From the NCBI GenBank assembly GCA_009780675.1, contig WQZP01000005.1, positions 42,121 to 106,120 on the forward strand: 64,000 nucleotides of DNA, written 5' to 3'. The DNA comes from Spirochaetaceae bacterium (lineage in GTDB: Bacteria; Spirochaetota; Spirochaetia; CADAEX01). Shown in pieces: positions 53,778 through 62,673 of this stretch. Under the pieces are notes generated by a model. It ran no database searches, was not told the origin of the DNA, and worked only from the letters and a program-made list of their open reading frames with translations. The stretch's first letter is position 1. Every line of letters begins with the position of its first letter. The position numbers were made by a program, and so were the translations under genes.

Positions 53778-56300
53778 TTAATCCAACAGACTTCTGTCAA
53801 TAGCTTCATTTGCTGTATGCCTTGATCTTTCGTTAATCGATCTTAAAGTTTGTATGCTTGGGGTATCGCTACTTGTACCAGGAGCGATACTTGTATTAGG
53901 AGCGCTCCTTACTCCTGGATTAAGTAAATAGTTATCCTGAAGCCTTCTTATAAGTTCTGCGTCTCTTGCAGATCTGAATTCATGGATAGTGCAGAAACTT
54001 TTTGCTTCTGTTCCCGCAACAAAAAGCTCTGTTCTGAATCCTTGATTACAAAATTGAGAAGGCAGCATACCAGAAACAGAACAAACAGTTCGCTCTACAA
54101 GTCCGCTAGGCCGCCTAAAATCTATTGGAGGAAGATCTGGATTATTTATATGTATATCTCTCATAAATTGTGCCCAGACAGGACCTGCTGCCATTGCGCC
54201 AGTTTGATTAAGTCCTAATGAGTTTCCAGGCATATCAAATCCAAACCAGACTGCTGTTGTAATATATGGAGAAAACCCTATTGTCCATGCATCTGACCAG
54301 TTTTGTGTTGTTCCGGTTTTCCCTGCAAAAGGCATTGGAAATCCCCCCACATGTCTGCGTCTGCCTGCAAGAGAACCAAAATCAACAGTACTTTTCAGCA
54401 TATCAACCATAAGATAAGCTGCCTGGGGAGTCATGATTTGAAGCCTTTCTCCCTCTCTTCTTTGTCTTGCTATTAAATCCCTTTCAGGGTCAAGAATTAT
54501 TTTTCCATTTCTATCTTCAATAAATCTTATTGCAATAGGGGTAACTTCTTTACCCTGATTGGGAAAAACCGCATACGCCTGCGCCATTCTCATTGGGTCA
54601 GTAGAAACAGTTCCAAGCGCCAGAGGATAATTGCGCGGAAACATTCTTGTTATTTCTTCGGGTGATCTTATTCCAAGAAGTCTTGCAGACCTGTTTATCG
54701 CAGCATCAAAACCTGCCATATCAAGTACATGTATAGACGGAATATTCAGGGAATGAGCCATTGCATACCTTGCTGAAACAACGCCTCTCCATCTTCCCAA
54801 AAAGTTATTTGGAATATACTCGGTCCCATCTTCATTAATAAACACAACAGGTTTATCATGAAGCATTGTTGAAAGAGTTATTGTATTTGAAGAAAGAGCA
54901 GCAGAATAATATAATGGCTTAAAAGCCGACCCGGTCATAACTCTTGCCTGAGTAGCTCTGTTAAATCTTTTTGTTTCAAAGTCGCTGCCGCCAACCATTG
55001 CTTTTATACGGCCTGTTTCATTTTCAATAGCAACTAACGCTCCTTCTATGGTGGTCCGCTGTAATTGCCCTGCCTGATTTCTGTTTGCTACTCTTGAAAT
55101 ATGCCGCAAATTTTGACATCCGAACATCAGAGACATTGCGTTAAGGGTAGGATTGATCGAATTATAAAATTCCCGATACGCCTGATTTCTTTGTTGTGTC
55201 CCTGCTGTCCTTATGGCTGGAATATTGAATATAAGAGATAACCCTTCTACTATTGGTATAAACTCTCTGTTGGCAAAATTCGTGCGTTCGTTAGCTTCTC
55301 TCAAGAAAGTTCTGTTCATTGTATTAAAAGCTTCCTGCATAAGCAAATCTGCTTTTTCCTGATATCTAAGATCAAGAGTAGTATGCACAATAAGTCCATC
55401 TCTGAAATAGTCATGCGCGCCATGCAGTATTCTTTCAAGCTCCCGTCGTACAAATTCGCTAAAATATGGAGCCCTGTCTTCTCTTATAAAATAAGCAGTC
55501 TCTGATGCTGATCTTAAGGGGTCGTATGTTTCGTTCCAGTATACTGCAAAAGATAAATCAGCTTCTTCTCTTGATATAAAATTAAGCTCAACCATCTGAT
55601 TTAATACTTGCTGCTGCAAAATTTTTGCTCTCGCAGGATGTCTTATTGGAGAATATCTGGCAGGGTTTGCAAGTTGTATAACAAGAAGCGCAGATTCTGC
55701 AACTGTAAGCTCCCTTGCGGAGTGGCGGAAGTAAAATTGTGATGCTGCCTCAATACCATATACATTATGGCCAAAATATGACTCATTTAGATATATTTCA
55801 AGTATTTCATGCTTACTTAGCCTTTTTTCAAGCTGAAATGCCCAAAATAGTTCTATTATTTTGCGTCTAATAGTTTGTTCTCTTCTGTCGGCAAATTGCC
55901 TTCCTGCAACCTGCTGGGTTATTGTACTACCCCCTGAAATATATCTGCCTCTTACTATATTCCATGCAGCCCTGATAGTACCCCTTATACTAAATCCATT
56001 ATGTTGAAAAAATTCCCTGTCTTCTCTGGTTATAAGAGCTTGAATAAGGTGTTTAGGAATTTCATCAATAGGAATGATTTCTCTTTTTTCTTCTGAAAAG
56101 AATTGAGTAATAAGATTTCCATTTATATCAAGTACTTGTGAGGGTAGGGCTGGTCTATATTCGCCAATTCTATTGGTTTCAGTTATATTTTTTGATAATG
56201 CAAATAAGATGCCAAATGCTATTCCAAATATAATTGTTATAATTGCTGCAAATGAAAGAAATATTTCAAGTAGAATTTTTTGTTTTCTATTAAATACCAT
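53778..56300 (-). CDS. Penicillin-binding protein 1A (class A PBP)
   Basis: Bifunctional peptidoglycan glycosyltransferase and transpeptidase. The 840-residue protein has a membrane helix (IFLSFAAIITIIFGIAFGILFAL). The GT51 domain holds the catalytic EDREFFQHNGF, the GGSTITQQVAGRQF motif and a RRKIIELFWAFQLEKRLSK segment. The transpeptidase domain has SAFK (MTGSAFKPLYYSA), SLN (AHSLNIPSIH) and KTGTT (FAGKTGTTQNWSDAW). A low-complexity C-terminal tail of about 60 residues is rich in Ser and Asn. It is followed by the small ParB-like gene. It is the second class A PBP in this window, beside PBP1C. Confidence 0.94.
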   Translation of the reverse strand: MVFNRKQKILLEIFLSFAAIITIIFGIAFGILFALSKNITETNRIGEYRPALPSQVLDINGNLITQFFSEEKREIIPIDEIPKHLIQALITREDREFFQHNGFSIRGTIRAAWNIVRGRYISGGSTITQQVAGRQFADRREQTIRRKIIELFWAFQLEKRLSKHEILEIYLNESYFGHNVYGIEAASQFYFRHSARELTVAESALLVIQLANPARYSPIRHPARAKILQQQVLNQMVELNFISREEADLSFAVYWNETYDPLRSASETAYFIREDRAPYFSEFVRRELERILHGAHDYFRDGLIVHTTLDLRYQEKADLLMQEAFNTMNRTFLREANERTNFANREFIPIVEGLSLIFNIPAIRTAGTQQRNQAYREFYNSINPTLNAMSLMFGCQNLRHISRVANRNQAGQLQRTTIEGALVAIENETGRIKAMVGGSDFETKRFNRATQARVMTGSAFKPLYYSAALSSNTITLSTMLHDKPVVFINEDGTEYIPNNFLGRWRGVVSARYAMAHSLNIPSIHVLDMAGFDAAINRSARLLGIRSPEEITRMFPRNYPLALGTVSTDPMRMAQAYAVFPNQGKEVTPIAIRFIEDRNGKIILDPERDLIARQRREGERLQIMTPQAAYLMVDMLKSTVDFGSLAGRRRHVGGFPMPFAGKTGTTQNWSDAWTIGFSPYITTAVWFGFDMPGNSLGLNQTGAMAAGPVWAQFMRDIHINNPDLPPIDFRRPSGLVERTVCSVSGMLPSQFCNQGFRTELFVAGTEAKSFCTIHEFRSARDAELIRRLQDNYLLNPGVRSAPNTSIAPGTSSDTPSIQTLRSINERSRHTANEAIDRSLLD

Positions 56301-56329
56301 AGGTAAAATTTAAGATATTGAAGGAAGTT

Positions 56330-56357
56330 TTGTCAAGATATAAATACATTATATAAT
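56330..56357 (+). promoter_or_regulatory. Promoter of a candidate small transcript
   Basis: TTGTCA (56330-56335), a 16-base spacer and a perfect TATAAT (56352-56357) point rightward into a region without a large gene. Transcription would begin near 56364. Confidence 0.55.
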
Positions 56358-56363
56358 AGAAAA

Positions 56364-56542
56364 TACATTGTATAGTCTTTTTAGAAGGATTTTTTATGAT
56401 TAAAAGCGATAAATGCAAGATAAAAATTGACCACTCCTTTTGGGAATGGTCATCGCTACTAATATAGTTAACTGGGAGGGGAACTATATTCTCACGACAT
56501 TTATAATATCGGTGATATAGAAAAAACTATAAATATTTTTTT
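56364..56542 (+). ncRNA. Candidate small RNA or small-peptide transcript
   Basis: Between the promoter at 56330 and a T-run at 56536-56542 lie two hairpins. One is 56428-56452 (TGACCACTCC pairing with GGAATGGTCA, one mismatch). The other is 56461-56490 with a perfect 9-bp stem (AATATAGTT and AACTATATT) and a loop containing GGGAGGGG. A weak stem at 56516-56531 precedes the T-run as a possible terminator. A 23-codon open frame (56396-56467, MIKSDKCKIKIDHS...) with AGAAGGA upstream also lies inside it. Either a regulatory RNA or a small peptide is possible; no known RNA family was recognised. Confidence 0.35.
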
Positions 56543-56574
56543 AGCAATCAGATTAAATATGGATAGAAAAATAA

Positions 56575-57567
56575 TCAAAATTCTGTTACATCAATATCAA
56601 GAAGAATATCTATTAAGTATCTTTTGCCTCTTTCCAGAGTAATTCTTCTGCTTATGCTGTATTCCCCGATTATAAAAACAAAAGTATGTTCTCCAACTCC
56701 AAGGTTTGAAAATTCCCGTTGCCTATGTTGCACACCGTTAATAAAAATTTGAGCTTCCCGCGGGGCTTGTATAATTACATGAGGTTGCTCCCTTGTTAAA
56801 TGAGCTGTCAAAGTGTTTTTTTCATTATTATTTATTAAAATAGATTCTTCGAAAGTAGTATATCCATTTTTTTCAATTCTTACTCTTCTGATACCTATAG
56901 GCAATATAATATTTTCACTACTTTCATAAAGCGTATTATCTATAAATAATCTAAAATCTGTAACTCTATTTGAACCATGCTCGTGAGGTGAATTGCTTCT
57001 TTCAAAGACATTTACTGTAAGGCTTCCTCTATCAGAAAAAAACGGAGTAATTCTTACATTAATAGTTTCATTCAATAAATGACTCGGTATTCCTTTCATA
57101 ATAGGAAGCATTGCTACAACTATTGGGAAAATAGAGCCTCTAAAATCTCTTGGGACAATAATATCTGTGCCTGGAATAATTTCACTACGCGCAGGTTGGC
57201 GCTGCAAATGAATATCTATAAAATGCCTGTTCCTTCTTGGCAAAACAATATGCTTTACAAGATTTCCTGTATAATTTGATATATCTGCCCTGGGAGCAGG
57301 TGTTAGATTATTATAGAAAAAAAGCGCAAATGTATTTGGGTTATTTCTTAAAGTATCTGAAAGTATTACTTCAAGCTGAATTCTTACAGGCATAAGATCT
57401 TCATTATCCAGGACAATTGCAAAAATATCTTCGGAAGACAATATGATTTCGCCAATTGGACCAGAATCAATTGTAGTAATTCTTTTTACTGGGCCTCTAA
57501 TATTATCAGAAAAAGAAAATTGCAGTACTATAAGGAAAAATAGAAGTGATAATACTGTGGTTTTCAT
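56575..57567 (-). CDS. Exported protein with PEGA-like C-terminal domain
   Basis: The 330-residue product has a signal peptide (KTTVLSLLFFLIVLQFSFS) and is beta-rich throughout. Its C-terminal 120 residues show the PEGA-like repeats LFIDNTLYESSENIILPIGI and INGVQHRQREFSNLGVGEHTFVF, which are surface-protein beta domains. The N-terminal part (about 30-200) is not familiar. It is the last gene of a long minus-strand run that begins with mlaE, seven bases after the LysM-M23 gene. An envelope-associated role is likely. Confidence 0.75.
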   Translation of the reverse strand: MKTTVLSLLFFLIVLQFSFSDNIRGPVKRITTIDSGPIGEIILSSEDIFAIVLDNEDLMPVRIQLEVILSDTLRNNPNTFALFFYNNLTPAPRADISNYTGNLVKHIVLPRRNRHFIDIHLQRQPARSEIIPGTDIIVPRDFRGSIFPIVVAMLPIMKGIPSHLLNETINVRITPFFSDRGSLTVNVFERSNSPHEHGSNRVTDFRLFIDNTLYESSENIILPIGIRRVRIEKNGYTTFEESILINNNEKNTLTAHLTREQPHVIIQAPREAQIFINGVQHRQREFSNLGVGEHTFVFIIGEYSISRRITLERGKRYLIDILLDIDVTEF

Positions 57568-57573
57568 AACGTT

Positions 57574-58485
57574 TTATTGGTTCCTGTTGAATAAATTGAG
57601 CGGATTTTCTGTTCTTCCGCCGCTTCTTACTTCAAAATGAAGGTGAGGCCCTGTTGAAAGCCCTGTACTGCCTACCTCTCCGATGATTGTACCTGAATTT
57701 ATCTGTTTATTCAATACAACAAAAGATTGTTTTAAATGACCATACACAGTATAGAGTGAGCCTGGGTGTTTAATAATTATATAGTTGCCAAGTACTGCAT
57801 TGTATCCATTTGCCACAACAACCCCTCTTCCTGCTGCAAAAACAGGGGTTCCTGTGGGCGCTGCAATATCGATTCCTGAATGAAAATGCCTTTCGCCGGT
57901 TATAGGGCTTATTCTAAAACCATAACGGGATGTAATTCTCCCTTTTTCAATAGGAAATCTGAAAAATGTACTTAGGAAAAAAGCTCTTTCTGTGCCGTTG
58001 AACCTTTCGTTTTTTATATAAGTAAATTTCTCTCTTGAGCCATCTACTCTGTTAATAAAAAATTCATTATTTCCCTGAACATTTCTTGATGTTAAAATAT
58101 ATTCTATATCTGAAGAAGGGCGTTCCGGAATAAAAAGTACTGGCTGGTTTGGAATCAATAATTCTCTTTCTGCATTAAATTCATTTATAGATGACATTCT
58201 GTTTAATGTGCTTATGGATTCATAAGGTATATTAAGCCTCGATGCTATTGAGAAAAGTGTTTCTCCTCTGCGGGGTGTATATCTATATATTGAAAGTGGA
58301 ACTCTTCCCCTAAAGTTATTTCTATATGAAAGCGTAATATCAGAAGAAATCTGTCTGAAGAAAATATCAGAATTGTTAAGAACTGTGATTTTGGGGTAAT
58401 TAATATAAATGGAGTTATCTGCATAAACAGGGAATACTATTATTAAAAAAATAAAAAAAATAAATCTATGCTTATTTAAACTCAT
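57574..58485 (-). CDS. LysM-M23 peptidoglycan endopeptidase
   Basis: Likely zinc endopeptidase acting on peptidoglycan cross-bridges. The 303-residue protein has a signal peptide (FIFFIFLIIVFPVYA), one LysM domain (YTPRRGETLFSIASRLNIPYES in part) and a C-terminal M23 domain with intact zinc motifs: HSGIDIAAPTGTP (His and Asp) and the HLHFEVRSGG motif. The YGHLK segment supplies the third ligand. It thus looks active, unlike the LysM protein at 52.6 kb. It overlaps the preceding membrane-protein gene by 14 bases and is followed by the PEGA-like gene. Confidence 0.93.
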   Translation of the reverse strand: MSLNKHRFIFFIFLIIVFPVYADNSIYINYPKITVLNNSDIFFRQISSDITLSYRNNFRGRVPLSIYRYTPRRGETLFSIASRLNIPYESISTLNRMSSINEFNAERELLIPNQPVLFIPERPSSDIEYILTSRNVQGNNEFFINRVDGSREKFTYIKNERFNGTERAFFLSTFFRFPIEKGRITSRYGFRISPITGERHFHSGIDIAAPTGTPVFAAGRGVVVANGYNAVLGNYIIIKHPGSLYTVYGHLKQSFVVLNKQINSGTIIGEVGSTGLSTGPHLHFEVRSGGRTENPLNLFNRNQ

Positions 58486-58882
58486 TACTATTTTTTCGTG
58501 AAAAATAAAATTTAATCAATCCTGATATTAAAAATACCATAACAATAATGGATATAGAATGTATATAAAATCCGTTACTTGCCAGGAGAATAGCAGAAAG
58601 CAGTAAAAATATCGCAGTTAAAATCAAAAAAAAGTTAAATATATTGCGTATAAGTTTTTTTGCATTAAGTTGCTTTTTCCTGACTTTGATTATCAAATAA
58701 TAAATAACCAACACCGCTATAATAGCAAAAACAACTATTGTATAAAGGTTTTTATAATTTGTTGCAGCTGCCCAGAGTGGAGTCACAATTATGAGCCCGG
58801 AAAGTATTATAACTGCTGCTGCTGCAATTATAAAAAGCAGTGAATATATTATCCCTTTATAAGCTTCAAAAAGTTTTTTCAT
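58472..58882 (-). CDS. Small integral membrane protein
   Basis: The 136-residue protein has four predicted membrane helices (about residues 12-34, 46-65, 81-103 and 107-128) with a basic loop (KVRKKQLNAKK) between the second and third. I do not recognise the family. It overlaps the M23 peptidase gene by 14 bases and lies eight bases after the TPR lipoprotein gene, so translation is coupled. It may work with the peptidase or the Mla-type system of the same operon. Confidence 0.75.
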   Translation of the reverse strand: MKKLFEAYKGIIYSLLFIIAAAAVIILSGLIIVTPLWAAATNYKNLYTIVVFAIIAVLVIYYLIIKVRKKQLNAKKLIRNIFNFFLILTAIFLLLSAILLASNGFYIHSISIIVMVFLISGLIKFYFSRKNSNEFK

Positions 58883-58890
58883 TCCTGATA

Positions 58891-59808
58891 TTACTCCAAA
58901 TTTTGTAGTTGCGCCCTTAGAATTTCTACATCTGCTGTTTTACCCAAGTCTTCTGATAATTGAATAAGAAATTCCAAAACACTTTTTTCTTCCTCAGTAT
59001 TTCTTATCACCCTAAAAATATTAAGCGATTTAACAAAAAAATAGTATGCATCTTCTTTTCTGTTATTTCTTAAAGAGACTATTCCCAATGCTCTGTAATC
59101 TTTTGCAATGCCATAACTGTTTTCTACGCGTCTGTCTTCTATCAGCGCGTTTTTAAGCATTTCAATTGCTTTGTCAAAATTATTTTGTTGTGAATAGACT
59201 GACGCTGCAAAATAGTAATTTGCCGCGAGGTTTAAGTGCGCTTTATTTCTTCTGTTTATCGTGATTGCGTTATTTATTGTTGCCAGCGCTTGTGCAGAGT
59301 TCCCTTTTCTGTGTTCAATGATTGCAAGATTATGGAATATTTCTGCGAGAACAGGAGTATTTCTCCCTGTATTTTCAATAGCTTCGGAAATGAATTTTTC
59401 TGCTTCAGGGATAAGATTTTGGAAAATTCTTAGTTCTGCGAAAACATTTGCAGCTGATGCAATTAAATCCCTATTGCCAAGTTTTTTTGCAAGATTATAA
59501 CTTTGCTGAATATATATCTCTGCGCTGTCCAGGTTTCCCATTAAAAGGTGTGTCCTGCCTATGGAATTTTTAACTATTGATTTTCCGGGTTCAAAATCTG
59601 CAGCTATGTTTTCATCAAGCGCCATGTAATAAAATACAAGAGCCTGATTAAAAAGCCCATCTCTAAAATATCGATGGGCAAATCCTGAGTAATCTGCAGC
59701 CCTGTTTCTGCGGGTATTTATTTCACTGCTTTTTCTGGGTTGGGAAGAACATGATATCGTGAATAAAAGGATTATTATTGTTAAGAAAAAAAATAGTTTT
59801 TTATTCAT
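58891..59808 (-). CDS. TPR lipoprotein
   Basis: The 305-residue product has a signal segment with lipobox FTISC (Cys about 20) and at least six TPR-like helix pairs (AHRYFRDGLFNQALVFYYMAL, MGNLDSAEIYIQQSYNLAKKL and SYGIAKDYRALGIVSLRNNR, each seen in part). It overlaps the MCE protein gene by one base. A periplasm-facing scaffold for the Mla-like complex or the peptidase is plausible but not shown. Confidence 0.82.
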   Translation of the reverse strand: MNKKLFFFLTIIILLFTISCSSQPRKSSEINTRRNRAADYSGFAHRYFRDGLFNQALVFYYMALDENIAADFEPGKSIVKNSIGRTHLLMGNLDSAEIYIQQSYNLAKKLGNRDLIASAANVFAELRIFQNLIPEAEKFISEAIENTGRNTPVLAEIFHNLAIIEHRKGNSAQALATINNAITINRRNKAHLNLAANYYFAASVYSQQNNFDKAIEMLKNALIEDRRVENSYGIAKDYRALGIVSLRNNRKEDAYYFFVKSLNIFRVIRNTEEEKSVLEFLIQLSEDLGKTADVEILRAQLQNLE

Positions 59809-60779
59809 TAGAATTCCTCCTTTCTTATGCTATGTTGGGCGCTTACCTGTTCTCTCTGCTGTGTTATTCCTCTTCTTAATAATGGGTTATTTCTTAGCCC
59901 TTCCATTACAGCAGTGCCTTCTCTTAATGCGCCTCTGCTTTCTTCAAGAACACCAGTAATTTGAGGTCTTGAGTTGTTTATGAAGCTGATAAAATCACTT
60001 ATACCTATCATTGTATTATTCAGGTTTGAGAGAATTTCATCAATATGTTCATATATTTCGCTGTCATCTCTTAAAATTGCTGTAAGTGTATTATTGGGGT
60101 CAGATAGGCTGGTTGAGAACGTATTAATATTTTTTATTATATTTTCAACATCTGTCAATATATTTTCTATATTGCTTGATACTTCACTGGTTATTTCCTC
60201 AATATTTTTAACTATTTGACCTGCTGCAAGAGTTTCTTCCCCTTCCAATGTTCTATTAAGTGAATTTAAAAGGGCAGTTAAATCAGATAATACAGGGTTG
60301 ATCTGCTCCATCAAGCCGTCTGGCGCTGTAATTTCTACAAGCCCTGCGTCTATTAACGCTCTTGCTTCCGGCGTATTAAAGGAGGGGATAAAACTGTTTT
60401 CGGGAATACGTTCAGTTGAAGCACGGCCTGGATGTATAATAATATCGCTGCCAAGCCCTATGGGGCTTGTTATTTTCTGTATAATTGTATTAGGTGTAAT
60501 TATATCTATATATTCGCCATATATATAAAAATCAACTTCAACATCATTTTCACTGCCAAGTCTTACTCTTCTTATCTGTCCTATTTGAAACCCTTTATAT
60601 CTTATAGGCATTCCAACTCTAAGACCATCTGCAGATAAAAACCTTGTGTGATAGGAATAGTTTGTTGCAAACCATCTTTGATTTATACCCATAAAAATCA
60701 AGAGTACAGAAACAGATAAAAGGCCTATAATTATAAATATACCTACGACTTTATCAGCATATTTAATTTTAAATTTCAT
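59808..60779 (-). CDS. MlaD/MCE family lipid-transport protein
   Basis: Membrane-anchored MCE protein of a lipid transporter. The 323-residue protein has an N-terminal membrane helix (VVGIFIIIGLLSVSVLLIFMG) and an MCE domain at about residues 38-120 (FLSADGLRVGMPIRYKGFQI, VDFYIYGEYIDIITPN, SPIGLGSDIIIHPG). A helical C-terminal part of about 180 residues resembles the coiled needle segment of MCE proteins. With the upstream ATPase and permease genes it forms a minimal MlaFED-like set, although mlaF is 123 bases upstream. Lipid substrate and direction are unknown. Confidence 0.9.
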   Translation of the reverse strand: MKFKIKYADKVVGIFIIIGLLSVSVLLIFMGINQRWFATNYSYHTRFLSADGLRVGMPIRYKGFQIGQIRRVRLGSENDVEVDFYIYGEYIDIITPNTIIQKITSPIGLGSDIIIHPGRASTERIPENSFIPSFNTPEARALIDAGLVEITAPDGLMEQINPVLSDLTALLNSLNRTLEGEETLAAGQIVKNIEEITSEVSSNIENILTDVENIIKNINTFSTSLSDPNNTLTAILRDDSEIYEHIDEILSNLNNTMIGISDFISFINNSRPQITGVLEESRGALREGTAVMEGLRNNPLLRRGITQQREQVSAQHSIRKEEF

Positions 60780-60853
60780 ATATTTAAGTTATCCTATGGA
60801 AAAGTTTAATTCAACTACTCTTCAACCTCTCAGAGTTAAATCACATCATACAT

Positions 60854-60902
60854 GACACTGTCCTGTGTCAGCCACCCTGCACAAGGAGGGATTTTGACAC
60901 AG
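60854..60902 (-). repeat. GC-rich palindromic element between mlaF and mlaD
   Basis: GACAC (60854-60858) can pair with GTGTC (60865-60869), or CTGTGTC (60863-60869) can pair with GACACAG (60896-60902). The two foldings exclude each other, so this is a possible RNA switch or a dispersed palindrome. It is GC-richer than the flanks and fills much of the 123-base gap inside an otherwise tightly packed operon. Confidence 0.5.
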
Positions 60903-61700
60903 TTAAGAATTTGGATTTATCAAATTGAGAATATCCCCATCAAAATTTGATACTTTGTCCAATACATGGGACATGATCCTTCTTATAACAGGGTCATTAG
61001 AAGTAACAATCTCTTTATATGACCCGCTTGCATATATTTTATTTTTAAACAATACAACTACATGATCGGCAAGCATTGAGGTAATATATTCATCATATGT
61101 GCAAATTATAAGAGTTTTTCCTCTGGCTTTAAGATCTCTTATAATATTTCTTATTTTCCCGTGAGATGAAAAGTCAATAGAGGTTTCCGGGCTGTCGATC
61201 ATCAGGATATCAGGGTCTGTAATAAGCGCCCGCGCAAAAGAGATCAATTTGCGGTTTCCAGCTGATATATCAGAAGGTCTTCTGTTTATATTTCCCTCAT
61301 ACCCAAGCAAGTCCAGAGTTTTTTTGATTTTATTGTCTATGTTTTCCTTTTTTATATCTGGAAAATGGTATAAAAGAGGTAATTCAAGGTTTTGATATAT
61401 TGTTTTATTTGCCCAAAGAGCGCTGTCTTGAAATACAAATCCACATGATTTTCTATACGCTTTGATTGCAGCAGCAGACATTGACGTGTATGGTTTTTCA
61501 TTTATAAGCACTTTGCCTGAATTAGGGACAATAATGGAACTAATTGTTTTTAAAAGAGTGCTTTTGCCAGAGCCAAGATGTCCCACAATAATTGTTGTGA
61601 TCCCTTCTGGCACTTTAAAAGATATATTATCAAGAATAATATTGTTGTTTTTTGCAATTGTAATATCTATTAGTTCAATTGAATAGTTGTTATCAATCAT
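60903..61700 (-). CDS. MlaF-like ABC ATPase with degenerate catalytic motifs
   Basis: Position and size (265 residues) fit the ATPase of a lipid-transport MlaFED system. Walker A is intact (GHLGSGKST, residues 40-48) and the Q-loop glutamine is present (Gln91 in FVFQDS). The Walker B catalytic Glu is replaced by Ser170 (MIDSPETS), the signature reads ISAGNRKL and not LSGGQ, and the switch His is replaced by Tyr202 (ICTYDE). These changes predict poor ATP hydrolysis. MlaE lies 22 bases upstream and MlaD downstream. The gene is otherwise intact with no frameshift, so it appears to be maintained. Confidence 0.83.
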   Translation of the reverse strand: MIDNNYSIELIDITIAKNNNIILDNISFKVPEGITTIIVGHLGSGKSTLLKTISSIIVPNSGKVLINEKPYTSMSAAAIKAYRKSCGFVFQDSALWANKTIYQNLELPLLYHFPDIKKENIDNKIKKTLDLLGYEGNINRRPSDISAGNRKLISFARALITDPDILMIDSPETSIDFSSHGKIRNIIRDLKARGKTLIICTYDEYITSMLADHVVVLFKNKIYASGSYKEIVTSNDPVIRRIMSHVLDKVSNFDGDILNLINPNS

Positions 61701-61722
61701 AATAATTCCACATACATAAGTG

Positions 61723-62505
61723 TTAAAACCATAAATAACTTAGGGCTGTTATTATTGCGCTTGCAATAATGCATAAAGCAAGTCCTTGTCCTACAGCTTT
61801 TATTACAACCTGAGGGATTTCTGTTGTTGAGCCTTCTACCTTAAAACCATTATAAGTTGCGCTAAAAGAGATAATTATCCCAAAAACAAAACTTTTGATA
61901 AATGAAATAACTATGGATGCAGGTTGCGAAAATACAAGCAGGTTTCTGAAATATTCTGCAATAGTAACGGTTTGTATAAACTGGGCAACAAAAAAAGAGC
62001 CTATAAGCCCTGCTATATTGAAATAGAGGTTTAATAGGACAATAGATATTATAACGCCTAAAAACCTTGGAACTGCAAGATAGTCTATTGGGTCGATTCC
62101 TACTGATACATAAGCTTCGATTTCCTGGGAAGCAACCATATTCCCAAGTTCTGTTGATATTGCAGTGGCTGAACGGGCAATAATTACAAAAGCTGTAAGA
62201 AGGGGACCAAGTTCTCTTGTTATAACAACATCAAGAATTGTATATATGAGGTCTCCCTGCCCAAACTGTGGTAAAATAGCCAATCCTTGAACAATTATTA
62301 CAACACCCAAGGCAAGCCCAAGCAGTATTATTATGCTTAAAGCTTCAAATCCTGTAAAAAGTATCTGCATCATAAGAACTTTAAGCCCTACATGCTTTTG
62401 GCGGAAAAAAAAGAAAGATCCTTTTATAAGCGAGAGAAAAAAACCAGTAGCATAGCCAAATTCAACAAATTTTCCCCTAATATTGGCACCAATTCTCTCA
62501 ATCAT
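61723..62505 (-). CDS. MlaE family lipid-transport permease
   Basis: Inner-membrane permease of the Mla/MCE lipid-transport system. The 260-residue protein has five or six membrane helices and the MlaE-family core: VKVLMMQILFTGFEALSIIIL (in part), VLDVVITRELGPLLTAFVII, ARSATAISTELGNMVASQEI with EAYVSVGIDPIDYLAVPR, and the FIKSFVFGIIIS segment near the end. Together these give a confident family call. It is the first gene of the operon that continues through mlaF, mlaD and four other genes. Confidence 0.93.
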   Translation of the reverse strand: MIERIGANIRGKFVEFGYATGFFLSLIKGSFFFFRQKHVGLKVLMMQILFTGFEALSIIILLGLALGVVIIVQGLAILPQFGQGDLIYTILDVVITRELGPLLTAFVIIARSATAISTELGNMVASQEIEAYVSVGIDPIDYLAVPRFLGVIISIVLLNLYFNIAGLIGSFFVAQFIQTVTIAEYFRNLLVFSQPASIVISFIKSFVFGIIISFSATYNGFKVEGSTTEIPQVVIKAVGQGLALCIIASAIITALSYLWF

Positions 62506-62528
62506 AAAGTTTTTATTCCTGCAATAAA

Positions 62529-62557
62529 ATTATATCTTACTTGCATTTTAACTGCAA
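62529..62557 (-). promoter_or_regulatory. Promoter of the mlaE operon
   Basis: On the minus strand, TTGCAG (62557-62552) is followed by a 17-base spacer and a perfect TATAAT (62534-62529). The mRNA would start near 62523, leaving a short leader with CAGGAAT before the mlaE ATG at 62505. Confidence 0.5.
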
Positions 62558-62673
62558 TTATTATTTAATATATTATATATTAATTGTTTTCAGAAAAAGT
62601 ATTACCGATAATTTATATACGCATTATAATAACTATATAAATTAATAAAATTGTCAGATGGGGAGTATGTGTT

